From Bacteroidaceae bacterium (GTDB taxonomy: Bacteria; Bacteroidota; Bacteroidia; Bacteroidales; Bacteroidaceae), in NCBI GenBank assembly GCA_017465905.1, contig JAFTVE010000037.1:1-33097 (forward strand): 33,097 nt of DNA. Reading direction: 5' to 3'. The position numbers and the translations under genes are program-made. The notes below the pieces were generated by a model that searched no databases, was not told the DNA's origin, and saw only the letters and a list, made by a program, of their open reading frames with translations. Below, in pieces: positions 17,722 to 24,904 of the stretch. Each line of letters starts with the position of its first letter. Position 1 is the first letter of the stretch.

Positions 17722-17894
17722 TGTTCATTCCTGTTACGGTTTTCCAGAGCCTGAATTATGATGAGCATGACAAGTCTCTACGCTTTTCTTGTAGCCGTTA
17801 ATCAAATACATTATTAATGCTGATTTCGGGAGACTTATAGGCAATAGAATGGAATAAGTAAATTCTAATTTATTAACTATAAGTTTTACAAACA

Positions 17895-20270
17895 ATGAAA
17901 CACATTAAACATTGGCTGATAACAGTAGCGGTGCTGCTGTGCAGCGTGACGGCGAGTGCCCAAAGCTTTGAAGTAGATGGCATTTTCTACAACGTTACCT
18001 CATCTACTGATTTGACGGCAGAGGTGGTACCATGTGTCAATAATAAGTATGAGGGTAGTATTGTGATTCCTTCCCAAGTGTCCTATCTGAACAAGGAGTA
18101 TACAGTAACGAGAGTTGGAAGCCTCGCGTTTAGTCAATGCTTTAATCTTTCATCTATAACTCTCCCTAACACTGTAACTTCAATAGGTTCGCAAGCATTT
18201 TACTATTGCAAGAGTCTCACCTCGATAACCATCCCCATTACGGTCAAGACCATCGAGTTTCGAGCATTTGGTGATTGCAGCAACCTCACATCTATTAATA
18301 TACCTAGTGGTGTGACAAGAATCGAACAAGGTCTCTTCTATGGTTGCAGTAAGCTTAAGGCTGTCACAATTCCTTCGAGTGTAAATACCATTGATATTTA
18401 TGCATTTCGTGATTGCAGTAATCTCTCCAGCATCGTTATCCCCAAGAGCGTAACAAGTATTGGGGACGAGGCCTTCTCTGGTTGCACCAGCCTCACTTCA
18501 GTAACTAGCGTAGCTGCCACTCCACCAACATTAGGTTTTTCGGTTTTTAGTACCGAACCCACAGCCAAATTGTATGTACCGAAGAACTCTAACACAGCTT
18601 ATGCATCGGCAGGGTGGAATAGTTATTTTTCAAGTATTGCAGAAATTTCAGGTAGCTGTGGTGCCAATCTCACATGGATCCTATGCAATGATGGCGAACT
18701 GATTGTTGAGGGAACAGGAGCAATGAGCAATTATTCTATGGATACCTCACCTTGGGCGATATATTCGGAGAGCATTACAAAGGCAACCATCAAAGAAGGC
18801 GTAACGACGATTGGTGATTATGCATTCCAAGGTTGTACAGCATTGACCTCGGCAAGCCTTCCTACGGGGCTGACATCAATCGGAAAGTACGCCTTTCAAT
18901 GGTGTGAAGCGTTGGTTACTATAAATATTCCTACTACCGTAGTGTCGATGGGAATTGGCGCATTCTACTATTGCAGCCTTACTTCATTAACACTCCCAGA
19001 AGGAATTAAAAATATTGAGCAGAGCACATTTACAGGTAATGAGTTCACCTCTGTCGTAATCCCCCAAGGTGTTACGGTGATTGGAGTAAACTCATTCTGT
19101 GACTGTAAACAGCTGGAGTCCGTAACTATCCCGAACAGCGTGCAGACAATTGGAGAAATGGCTTTTCAATACTGTCCTAAATTAGCCTCAGTTGCCATAC
19201 CCAATAGTGTTGTTACAATTGAGAGATATGCTTTCGACCGTTGCAGTAGCCTTGCCACTCTAAGTATCGGTGAGGGAGTAACTGGTATAGGAAAGCAGGC
19301 TTTCTCTGATTGTAGCAAACTTGAGTCAGTCATTTGCAAGGCTGTTACGCCACCCGCAATAGATGCTGTCAATACTTTCTACAATGTTAATAAAACCATT
19401 CCCGTTTACGTTCCCAAATCATCAGTAGTAGCTTATAAGTCAGCAAACTATTGGAAAGAGTTCACCAACATCCAATCCATCCCTAAAATTGTCAGTGTCA
19501 CCGATTCCAATACACAAGGGGACTTCACGCAAGCTGAGGACGAGGAGTTTGATGAAATCAGCTATACTCGCACACTGCCTAATCTACATTGGAATCCATT
19601 GTATGTACCCTTCGAGATACCGATGACCGCCGAGTTCCTTGAAGACTATGATGTGGCCTACTTCAACGACATCCATAGCTACGACGAATACATCGGAGAT
19701 AAAGAGAATGGCATACTCGGTGCAGACGGAGAGATTGACCGCATGTCTATGGAGGTACTGATGGTACAGGAGGGCGCAACGCTGAATGCAAACTATCCCT
19801 ACCTCATACGCGCCAAGAACGAAGCAGCCAAAGCGCTGAACATCACTGTCACCGATGCTACCTTATATGAAACTGTAGAAACTACTATCAGCTGTTCGTC
19901 GGTATTCATGGACTTTGAGGTCACTGGCAGTTATAGCACATTGACATCTAGCTATCTGGATGAAGACTATCGCGTTATTATATCGACAGGAAGTTGGGGT
20001 ATACTCTCTTCAACATCAAAGCTACGCCCCTTCCGCATTTATCTGAAGATGACAGCGAGAGGCGGTTCCCCTGTAAAAGTTCATTCAAGCGCCATGAAAA
20101 CCATTAGCATCCAAGTGGGTAACGAAGATGACACGACATCAATTGAGGATGGGCAATTGACATTTGATAATTCAGTCCTCGGCGTTGTCTACGACCTGCA
20201 AGGCCGTCAGGTAAAGAATTCGGGTAAGGGTATCTATATCGTGAACGGGAAAAAGACTGTATTTAAGTGA
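17895..20270 (+). CDS. BspA-like leucine-rich-repeat surface protein, 791 aa
   Basis: Signal peptide at residues 1-23 (ends VTASAQ). Two blocks of BspA-type repeats, about 55-210 and 295-495, with the pattern ITIP..V..I...AF..CS.L. Each block ends in a TPP-containing step (AATPPTLGF; AVTPPAIDA) followed by a cap in which YVPK(N/S)S is visible. A linker at about 248-280 has the GTGAMSNYS motif often seen in bacterial Ig-like or LRR surface proteins. Residues about 530-740 are a non-repeat beta-rich region (LPNLHWNPLYVPFEIPM). The last 30 residues, YDLQGRQVKNSGKGIYIVNG then KKTVFK, form a probable type IX-like sorting tail. It shares repeat type and tail logic with the 704-5551 gene but is not in the same transcription unit. 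A 33-codon gene follows 59 bp later. Confidence 0.9.
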   Translation: MKHIKHWLITVAVLLCSVTASAQSFEVDGIFYNVTSSTDLTAEVVPCVNNKYEGSIVIPSQVSYLNKEYTVTRVGSLAFSQCFNLSSITLPNTVTSIGSQAFYYCKSLTSITIPITVKTIEFRAFGDCSNLTSINIPSGVTRIEQGLFYGCSKLKAVTIPSSVNTIDIYAFRDCSNLSSIVIPKSVTSIGDEAFSGCTSLTSVTSVAATPPTLGFSVFSTEPTAKLYVPKNSNTAYASAGWNSYFSSIAEISGSCGANLTWILCNDGELIVEGTGAMSNYSMDTSPWAIYSESITKATIKEGVTTIGDYAFQGCTALTSASLPTGLTSIGKYAFQWCEALVTINIPTTVVSMGIGAFYYCSLTSLTLPEGIKNIEQSTFTGNEFTSVVIPQGVTVIGVNSFCDCKQLESVTIPNSVQTIGEMAFQYCPKLASVAIPNSVVTIERYAFDRCSSLATLSIGEGVTGIGKQAFSDCSKLESVICKAVTPPAIDAVNTFYNVNKTIPVYVPKSSVVAYKSANYWKEFTNIQSIPKIVSVTDSNTQGDFTQAEDEEFDEISYTRTLPNLHWNPLYVPFEIPMTAEFLEDYDVAYFNDIHSYDEYIGDKENGILGADGEIDRMSMEVLMVQEGATLNANYPYLIRAKNEAAKALNITVTDATLYETVETTISCSSVFMDFEVTGSYSTLTSSYLDEDYRVIISTGSWGILSSTSKLRPFRIYLKMTARGGSPVKVHSSAMKTISIQVGNEDDTTSIEDGQLTFDNSVLGVVYDLQGRQVKNSGKGIYIVNGKKTVFK

Positions 20271-20329
20271 AGATAGAAAGCGAGAATTATTATTTATTGA
20301 GTATAAACAATTAAAAAACATTGAAGTGT

Positions 20330-20431
20330 ATGAAAGGTAATTATGTAGTTCCAGAAATTGAGATTATTGAAGTTGAGGTAGAGAAAGGATACAACATCTC
20401 AATCAGTGACGAAGAGGGTGACGCTGTATAA
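20330..20431 (+). CDS. Short acidic peptide gene, 33 aa
   Basis: ATG at 20330 opens MKGNYVVPEIEIIEVEVEKG, continues YNISISDEEGDAV and ends at TAA 20429-20431. The pattern (basic start, aromatic-hydrophobic-Pro, then IEIIEVEVE, a hydrophobic step, and an acidic Gly/Asp tail) resembles short peptides I recall beside BspA-like and other surface genes in Prevotella; their role is unknown. It has 9 Glu and 2 Asp among 33 residues. It lies 59 bp after the BspA-like gene and before their shared terminator, so cotranscription is likely. No signal peptide or RiPP modification gene is visible nearby. Confidence 0.6.
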   Translation: MKGNYVVPEIEIIEVEVEKGYNISISDEEGDAV

Positions 20432-20462
20432 CAACGCATTTCTCTTACCACTAAACTTGAAC

Positions 20463-20500
20463 AATAGCATACCCCGACCGCAAGATCGGGGTATGCTATT
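20463..20500 (+). terminator. Terminator after the BspA-like gene and small peptide gene
   Basis: AATAGCATACCCCGA (20463-20477) pairs perfectly with TCGGGGTATGCTATT (20486-20500), a 15-bp stem with an 8-nt loop. No long T tract follows. A weaker CCCTC...GAGGG hairpin comes next (about 20515-20540). From 20541 to 20842 I see no gene. Confidence 0.75.
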
Positions 20501-20842
20501 ACTCAGTATCTACACCCTCCGGATATTGGATTTCCGAGGGAACGAAATTCAAGATAAGATGTAGTTATTCTCTGTATGAGAAACTAATTTCTCGTGGAGA
20601 TATAATATGCTTTCATTCCGGTCTCATTTCTGTCATAATTTAGCGTTTGCAGTTAAGCTGAGGCTATCCGATGAAGTGTGTACTTTTGCCCATAGTTATA
20701 AGATGAATATGTTTATCGCTAAATAACTATAAAGAGCTGGATCCACAAAATGTAATCAGCCCTATTTTTTTACTGATAAATGGTTAATTGGAATCAATAT
20801 TTTGGTGATTTCTTTTGTTCCCTAATGAGACGTTACATGAAT

Positions 20843-20880
20843 AAAAATCCTCAATAATCTTATGATTATCAAGGATTTCT
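20843..20880 (-). terminator. Terminator of tRNA-His
   Basis: Read on the minus strand: AAATCCTTGATAATC, a 4-nt loop, GATTATTGAGGATTTTTATT. The stem is imperfect (two mismatches) with a T run, starting 5 bp after the tRNA 3' end. Confidence 0.75.
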
Positions 20881-20884
20881 TTTG

Positions 20885-20959
20885 GGTGACTAGTGGGATT
20901 CGAACCCACGACATTCAGAACCACAATCTGACGCTCTAACCGACTGAACTATAGTCACC
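20885..20959 (-). tRNA. tRNA-His (anticodon GTG)
   Basis: The reverse complement gives acceptor GTGACTA/TAGTCAC with an extra 5' G (position -1) opposite discriminator C, the hallmark of tRNA-His. Anticodon loop TTGTGGT has anticodon GTG; T loop is GGTTCGAATCC. No encoded CCA. Confidence 0.96.
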
Positions 20960-20988
20960 ATGTTGGTAGCTCTCTGTCGAAAGCGGTG

Positions 20989-21019
20989 CAAAGGTACAAC
21001 TTATTTTTGAATATCCAAA
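20989..21019 (-). promoter_or_regulatory. Promoter of tRNA-His
   Basis: On the minus strand TTTG (21016-21019) and TACCTTTG (20989-20996) are 19 bp apart, a full consensus match. Start predicted near 20982, about 22 nt before the tRNA. The element begins 17 bp beyond the capA stop. Confidence 0.8.
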
Positions 21020-21035
21020 GGAATTCTATGAAATT

Positions 21036-22202
21036 TTACTTTTTGAAGATGATTTTGTTGTTCTTGTTGAGAAAATCTTTCTCCATAGATATGGCACGGC
21101 TCATGCGGTGGCGGGCATCGGAGGTGATATCAGCAGGGATTGTATCGGAGGGGATAATGCGGAAGCTGCCAGAGCGGCTCAGTGTGGCACGCTCGGTCCA
21201 TACAAGGCTGTGCTCAATGTTCTTTAGCTGTGTAGTTCCGGCAATCTTTTCAAGGGTGAGTGTTACTGTGAGACCTACATCTCCGTGGGGGATGCTCATG
21301 TTTGATACGTAGTTGCCCAATGAATATGCGATGGCATGGTGTGTAGGGTGTTCTGTGGAGGGGACGAGCTCGATAGGTTGTACTACATGGGGATGGCTGC
21401 CAATAACGTGGTCGACACCTTGTGATATGAGCCATTGTGCGAGTTTGCGCTGTTCTGCATTTGGTTGTTGTTGGTATTCGTTCCCCCAATGTACGAAGGC
21501 GATGATGGCATCAGGATGCTGTGAACGGGCTTGGCGAATGTCTGCTGCTAGTTCATCTCTGTTGAGGCTGTTTACTATATTGGGGGGTGTCGAGGTAATG
21601 CCATTGGTGCCGTAGGTGGCGCAGAGTAGAGCGATGCGTATTCCGTTCTTCTCTATAATAAGGGGATAGCGACGTTGACGGTCGAGATTATCACGATAGG
21701 TGCCTACGGTGGAGATGTCAAGGCTATCGGCAAGGGTGAGCGTGCGCTCAAGGCCGCGTTTGCGGCGGTCGAGGCTATGGTTGTTTGCTGTAGCGAGTAT
21801 GTCGAACCCTGCCTCATGGATGGCATATAGGTACTCGTCGGGGGCGCTGAACTGTGGGTAGCCACGGTAGGGCTTGCCGCCCAGTGTCACCTCGAGATTG
21901 CCGATGGCAAGGTCGGCACAGTGTATGTCGTCCTTTACCAGAGAGAAGCAGTGGCTGTAGTCGTAGCTTCCGTCGGGACGGCGGGCGGCATCAATCTGTG
22001 CCTGGTGCTGCATGAGGTCGCCCACGAAGAGCAGTGTGAGGCGTTTGCCTAATTCTGAATTCTGAATTCTGGATGTTGAATTATCTATACCGTCAACGAG
22101 GCATTTACTGCTGTCGATAGGGGGGATAGAAAGCACCTGCTGCCTTTGCCCATATATACATATAGGTAAAAGCAGCAGGAGTATGGTGGGGAGGTATTTC
22201 AA
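21036..22202 (-). CDS. CapA-family (PGA_cap) metallophosphatase-like exported protein, 388 aa
   Basis: The family is named for CapA of poly-gamma-glutamate capsule synthesis and has a calcineurin-like metallophosphatase fold; many bacterial members have no known substrate. Residues 1-19 are a signal peptide (LLLLLPICIYGQ), so periplasmic or outer-surface action is inferred. The domain runs from about 55 to 345: LLFVGDLMQHQ, DLAIGNLEVTLGG, GFDILATANNHSLDR, AFVHWGNEY and GSHPHVVQPIE supply the expected Asp, Asn and His metal ligands. Residues about 39-51 (DNSTSRIQNSELG) are encoded by an AATTC repeat array between the signal peptide and the domain and are probably a linker. No capB or capC neighbours are present, so a role in polyglutamate synthesis is not supported by context. 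tRNA-His follows with its own promoter. Confidence 0.88.
   Translation of the reverse strand: MKYLPTILLLLLPICIYGQRQQVLSIPPIDSSKCLVDGIDNSTSRIQNSELGKRLTLLFVGDLMQHQAQIDAARRPDGSYDYSHCFSLVKDDIHCADLAIGNLEVTLGGKPYRGYPQFSAPDEYLYAIHEAGFDILATANNHSLDRRKRGLERTLTLADSLDISTVGTYRDNLDRQRRYPLIIEKNGIRIALLCATYGTNGITSTPPNIVNSLNRDELAADIRQARSQHPDAIIAFVHWGNEYQQQPNAEQRKLAQWLISQGVDHVIGSHPHVVQPIELVPSTEHPTHHAIAYSLGNYVSNMSIPHGDVGLTVTLTLEKIAGTTQLKNIEHSLVWTERATLSRSGSFRIIPSDTIPADITSDARHRMSRAISMEKDFLNKNNKIIFKK
22051..22086 (-). repeat. AATTCTGAATTCTG array inside the CapA-family gene
   Basis: Tandem 9-bp units AATTCTG(A) at 22051-22070, with degenerate copies to 22086, translated in frame as part of TSRIQNSEL. It is placed between signal peptide and folded domain, where extra residues should be tolerated. 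Confidence 0.85.
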
Positions 22203-22362
22203 AATAAAAAATTAAAAGTTAAAAACTAAGAATTAGAATTTGCGGTTAGAATTCTCAATTTTCAATTTTCAATTAGTTTCGCTGAGCTTCGACTGCGCTC
22301 GCTGAGCGATTAGTAAGTAAGCTTACATCGCGCTCGCTTGCACGAACCTTGTCCATTTTCAA
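22203..22362. repeat. Intergenic short-repeat cluster between capA and folD
   Basis: Contains AAAATTAAAAGTTAAAAACTAAG, TTCTCAATTTTCAATTTTCA (22251-22270), a GC-rich CGCTGAGC...GCTCGCTGAGCG inverted motif (about 22280-22305), and a further TTTTCAATTATT at 22353-22364. I see no gene or clear promoter here. Confidence 0.6.
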
Positions 22363-23244
22363 TTATTTGTACACAGCCTTGGTACCTGCCAGCAGCGTGT
22401 TCATCATGAGCGACACGATGGTCATGGGGCCTACGCCGCCAGGTACGGGAGTGATGTAGGAGCACTTGGGGGCTACCTCGTCGAACTTGACATCGCCGGT
22501 GAGCTTGAAGCCGCTCTTGCGGGTGGCGTCGGGCACGCGGGTGGTACCTACGTCGATGACTACGGCGCCCTCCTTCACCATGTCGGCCTTCACGAAGTTG
22601 GGCTGGCCCATGGCGGCAATGAGGATATCGGCCTCACGGCACTCCTTGACGAGGTCCTTGGAGCGGCTGTGGCATACGGTCACGGTGGCATCGCCGGGGT
22701 AGGCCTTCTGCATCATGAGGGTAGCCATGGGCTTGCCCACGATGTTGCTGCGGCCCAGGATGACGCATTTCTTGCCCGAGGTCTCTATGTTGTAGCGCTT
22801 GAGCAGTTGCAGTATGCCGTTGGGCGTGGCCGACACGAAGCAGGGGAGCCCGATGGCGAGGCGGCCTACGTTGATGGGGTGGAAGCCGTCTACATCCTTG
22901 CGGTAGTCGATGGCCTCGATGATGCGTTGCTCGTTGATGTGGCGGGGTAGGGGGAGCTGCACGATGAAGCCGTCTACGTCGGCATCCTGGTTGAGGCGCT
23001 CAATCTCGGCCAGCAGGGTCTCTTCGGTGACATCGCTCTCGAAGCGGATGAGCGAGGAGGTGAAGCCGCATACCTCGCAGGCCTTCACCTTGTTGGCTAC
23101 GTATGTCTCACTGCCTCCGTCGTGGCCTACCAGTATGGCGGCCAGGTGGGGGCGCTTCTCGCCGCGCGCCACGCGCTCGGCTACTTCGGCAGCAATCTCT
23201 TGCTTGATCTGATCCGATATGGCTTTTCCGTCAATGATATTCAT
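22363..23244 (-). CDS. folD: Bifunctional methylenetetrahydrofolate dehydrogenase/cyclohydrolase, 293 aa
   Basis: Interconverts 5,10-methylene-, methenyl- and 10-formyl-tetrahydrofolate in the cytosol, supplying one-carbon units for purines and formyl-Met. Length is normal for the family. Visible motifs: [10 protein letters not shown] (cyclohydrolase Lys) near residues 48-57, [12 protein letters not shown] near 91-102, the DVDGFHP substrate loop, the Rossmann NADP-binding motif [11 protein letters not shown] and the C-terminal [11 protein letters not shown]. The start [13 protein letters not shown] is the usual family N-terminus. It lies downstream of ffh on the same strand, 146 bp away, a pairing I recall from other Bacteroidales. 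The formyl-tetrahydrofolate link to the purF-like gene is only thematic. Confidence 0.97.
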   Translation of the reverse strand: MNIIDGKAISDQIKQEIAAEVAERVARGEKRPHLAAILVGHDGGSETYVANKVKACEVCGFTSSLIRFESDVTEETLLAEIERLNQDADVDGFIVQLPLPRHINEQRIIEAIDYRKDVDGFHPINVGRLAIGLPCFVSATPNGILQLLKRYNIETSGKKCVILGRSNIVGKPMATLMMQKAYPGDATVTVCHSRSKDLVKECREADILIAAMGQPNFVKADMVKEGAVVIDVGTTRVPDATRKSGFKLTGDVKFDEVAPKCSYITPVPGGVGPMTIVSLMMNTLLAGTKAVYK

Positions 23245-23390
23245 TATTTACAAATTTACTAATTACAATTTATGTACAATTTTATGATTTAATAATTTAC
23301 TGGTTCGCAATGGCGAAATTGTCAAATAAACCAATCGTCAAATAAATAGTAAATCGTAAATTGTCAAATTGTAAATTTAAGGATCTTCTT
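23245..23390. repeat. AT-rich short-repeat spacer between ffh and folD
   Basis: Repeated (C)AAATTGTAAATTT / AATTTACAA-like units in both orientations at 23250-23300 and 23320-23382. A CAAATTTA match to the promoter consensus occurs at 23251-23258, but it is part of the repeat and would place the start on the folD ATG, so I do not call it. Confidence 0.6.
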
Positions 23391-24716
23391 TTATTTCTTA
23401 AACTTAGGCATTCCCATCTTGCCCATAGGCATGTTGGCCACGTTCTTCATCATCTTGCGGGTTTGCTCAAACTGCTTCAGCAGGCGGTTCACCTCCTGTA
23501 TGTTGGTGCCGCTACCCTTGGCGATGCGCTGGCGGCGGCTGCCGTTGATGGCGTCGGGGTGGCTGCGCTCGTAGGGTGTCATCGAGTAGATGATGGCCTC
23601 TACGCTCTTGAAGGCGTTGTCGTCGATGTCGAGGTCCTTGATCTGCTTGCCCACACCGGGTATCATGCCCATGAGGTCCTTGATGTTGCCCATCTTCTTG
23701 ATTTGGGCTATCTGGGTAAGGAAGTCGTTGAAGTCAAACTGGTTGCGTGCCAGCTTCTTGGTGAGCTTCTTGGCCTCCTCCTCGTCGAACTGCTCCTGTG
23801 CCTTCTCCACGAGCGATACGATGTCGCCCATGCCGAGGATGCGGTCGGCCATACGTGAGGGGTGGAACACGTCGAGTGCTTCGAGCTTTTCGCCCGTACC
23901 TACGAACATGATGGGCTTGCTCACTACCGTGCGGATAGAGAGGGCGGCACCACCGCGGGTGTCACCGTCGAGCTTGGTGAGTACCACGCCGTTGAAGTCG
24001 AGGCGGTCGTTAAACTCCTTAGCGGTGTTCACGGCATCCTGACCGGTCATGGCGTCTACCACGAAGAGAATCTGGTCGGGTGTTACGGCCTCCTTGATGG
24101 CGGCAATCTCCTGCATCATCTGCTCGTCTACGGCAAGGCGGCCGGCGGTATCCACGATTACCACATCGTAGTTCTTGGCCTTGGCCTCACGTATAGCGTT
24201 CTGTGCTATCTCTATGGGGTTCTTGTTGCCCTCCTCCTTGTATACGGGCACATCAATCTGTTCGCCCAATACGGTGAGCTGGTCGATAGCAGCGGGGCGG
24301 TATACGTCACATGCTGCGAGCAGCGGCCGGCGGTTCTTCTTGCTCTTGAGCATCAGTGCCAGCTTCCCCGACATGGTAGTCTTACCCGAACCCTGCAAAC
24401 CGCTCATGAGGATTACCGAGGGGCGGCCCTTGAGCTCCAGCTCCACGGCATCGCCACCCATGAGGGCGGTGAGCTCATCGTGTACAATCTTGACCATTAA
24501 TTGGCTGGGGCGTACAGAGGTGAGTACGTCCTGACCCAGTGCCTTTTCCTTCACTGTGTCGGTAAAGGTTTTGGCAACTTTGTAGTTAACGTCGGCATCG
24601 AGCAATGCCTTACGCACATCCTTTAGGGTCTCGGCAACGTTTACTTCGGTAATCTTGCCTTCACCTTTCAGTATCTTAAACGATCTTTCTAGTCTTTCAC
24701 TTAGGTTTTCAAACAT
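23391..24716 (-). CDS. ffh: Signal recognition particle GTPase Ffh (SRP54), 441 aa
   Basis: Binds signal sequences of nascent membrane proteins with SRP RNA and docks on FtsY. N domain at about 1-90 (MFENLSERLERSFKILKGEG). G domain: P loop GLQGSGKTTMSGKLA near 106-120, VDTAGRLAVDEQM near 188-200, TKLDGDTRGGAALS near 245-258, and GTGEKLEAL. Methionine-rich M domain from about 300, ending in ANMPMGKMGMPKFKK, a short but typical Bacteroidota tail. The length is normal. A consensus promoter lies directly upstream, with a leader of about 24 nt. folD follows. Confidence 0.98.
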   Translation of the reverse strand: MFENLSERLERSFKILKGEGKITEVNVAETLKDVRKALLDADVNYKVAKTFTDTVKEKALGQDVLTSVRPSQLMVKIVHDELTALMGGDAVELELKGRPSVILMSGLQGSGKTTMSGKLALMLKSKKNRRPLLAACDVYRPAAIDQLTVLGEQIDVPVYKEEGNKNPIEIAQNAIREAKAKNYDVVIVDTAGRLAVDEQMMQEIAAIKEAVTPDQILFVVDAMTGQDAVNTAKEFNDRLDFNGVVLTKLDGDTRGGAALSIRTVVSKPIMFVGTGEKLEALDVFHPSRMADRILGMGDIVSLVEKAQEQFDEEEAKKLTKKLARNQFDFNDFLTQIAQIKKMGNIKDLMGMIPGVGKQIKDLDIDDNAFKSVEAIIYSMTPYERSHPDAINGSRRQRIAKGSGTNIQEVNRLLKQFEQTRKMMKNVANMPMGKMGMPKFKK

Positions 24717-24746
24717 ATCTTTTTCTGCTAATTTCTAATAAAATGA

Positions 24747-24778
24747 CAAAATTAGTGTAAACCTGACGGAAAAGCAAA
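24747..24778 (-). promoter_or_regulatory. Promoter of ffh
   Basis: On the minus strand TTTG (24775-24778) and TAATTTTG (24747-24754) are 20 bp apart, a textbook Bacteroidota promoter. Predicted start near 24740 leaves about 24 nt before the ffh ATG. Confidence 0.82.
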
Positions 24779-24800
24779 TTTATTTTCATTTTCCTGAGGT

Positions 24801-24904
24801 GCTCTCGCTTATCGTCCACTTTAGTGGCTGGGTGCCACAGAAGTGTCCTACGCTCGGCAGAGATTAAGTATACTTACTCTCTGCTCTCGCTTATCGTCCA
24901 CTTT
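24801..24904. repeat. 22-bp direct repeat overlapping the malQ 3' end
   Basis: The sequence beginning GCTCTCGCTTATCGTCCACT occurs exactly at 24801-24822 and 24883-24904. The second copy contains the malQ stop and its last Gly-Arg codons. Between them lies GTGGC-TGGGT-GCCAC (24824-24838), a small hairpin that could help end malQ transcription. Confidence 0.8.

Noticed and set aside
21036-22202. Capsule (poly-gamma-glutamate) biosynthesis locus
   Set aside because: Only a CapA-fold protein is present; no CapB ligase or CapC neighbours.
23251-23258. CAAATTTA (TAAATTTG on the minus strand) as a folD promoter
   Set aside because: Part of an AT-rich repeat array, no proper -33 partner, and it would put the start site on the folD ATG itself.
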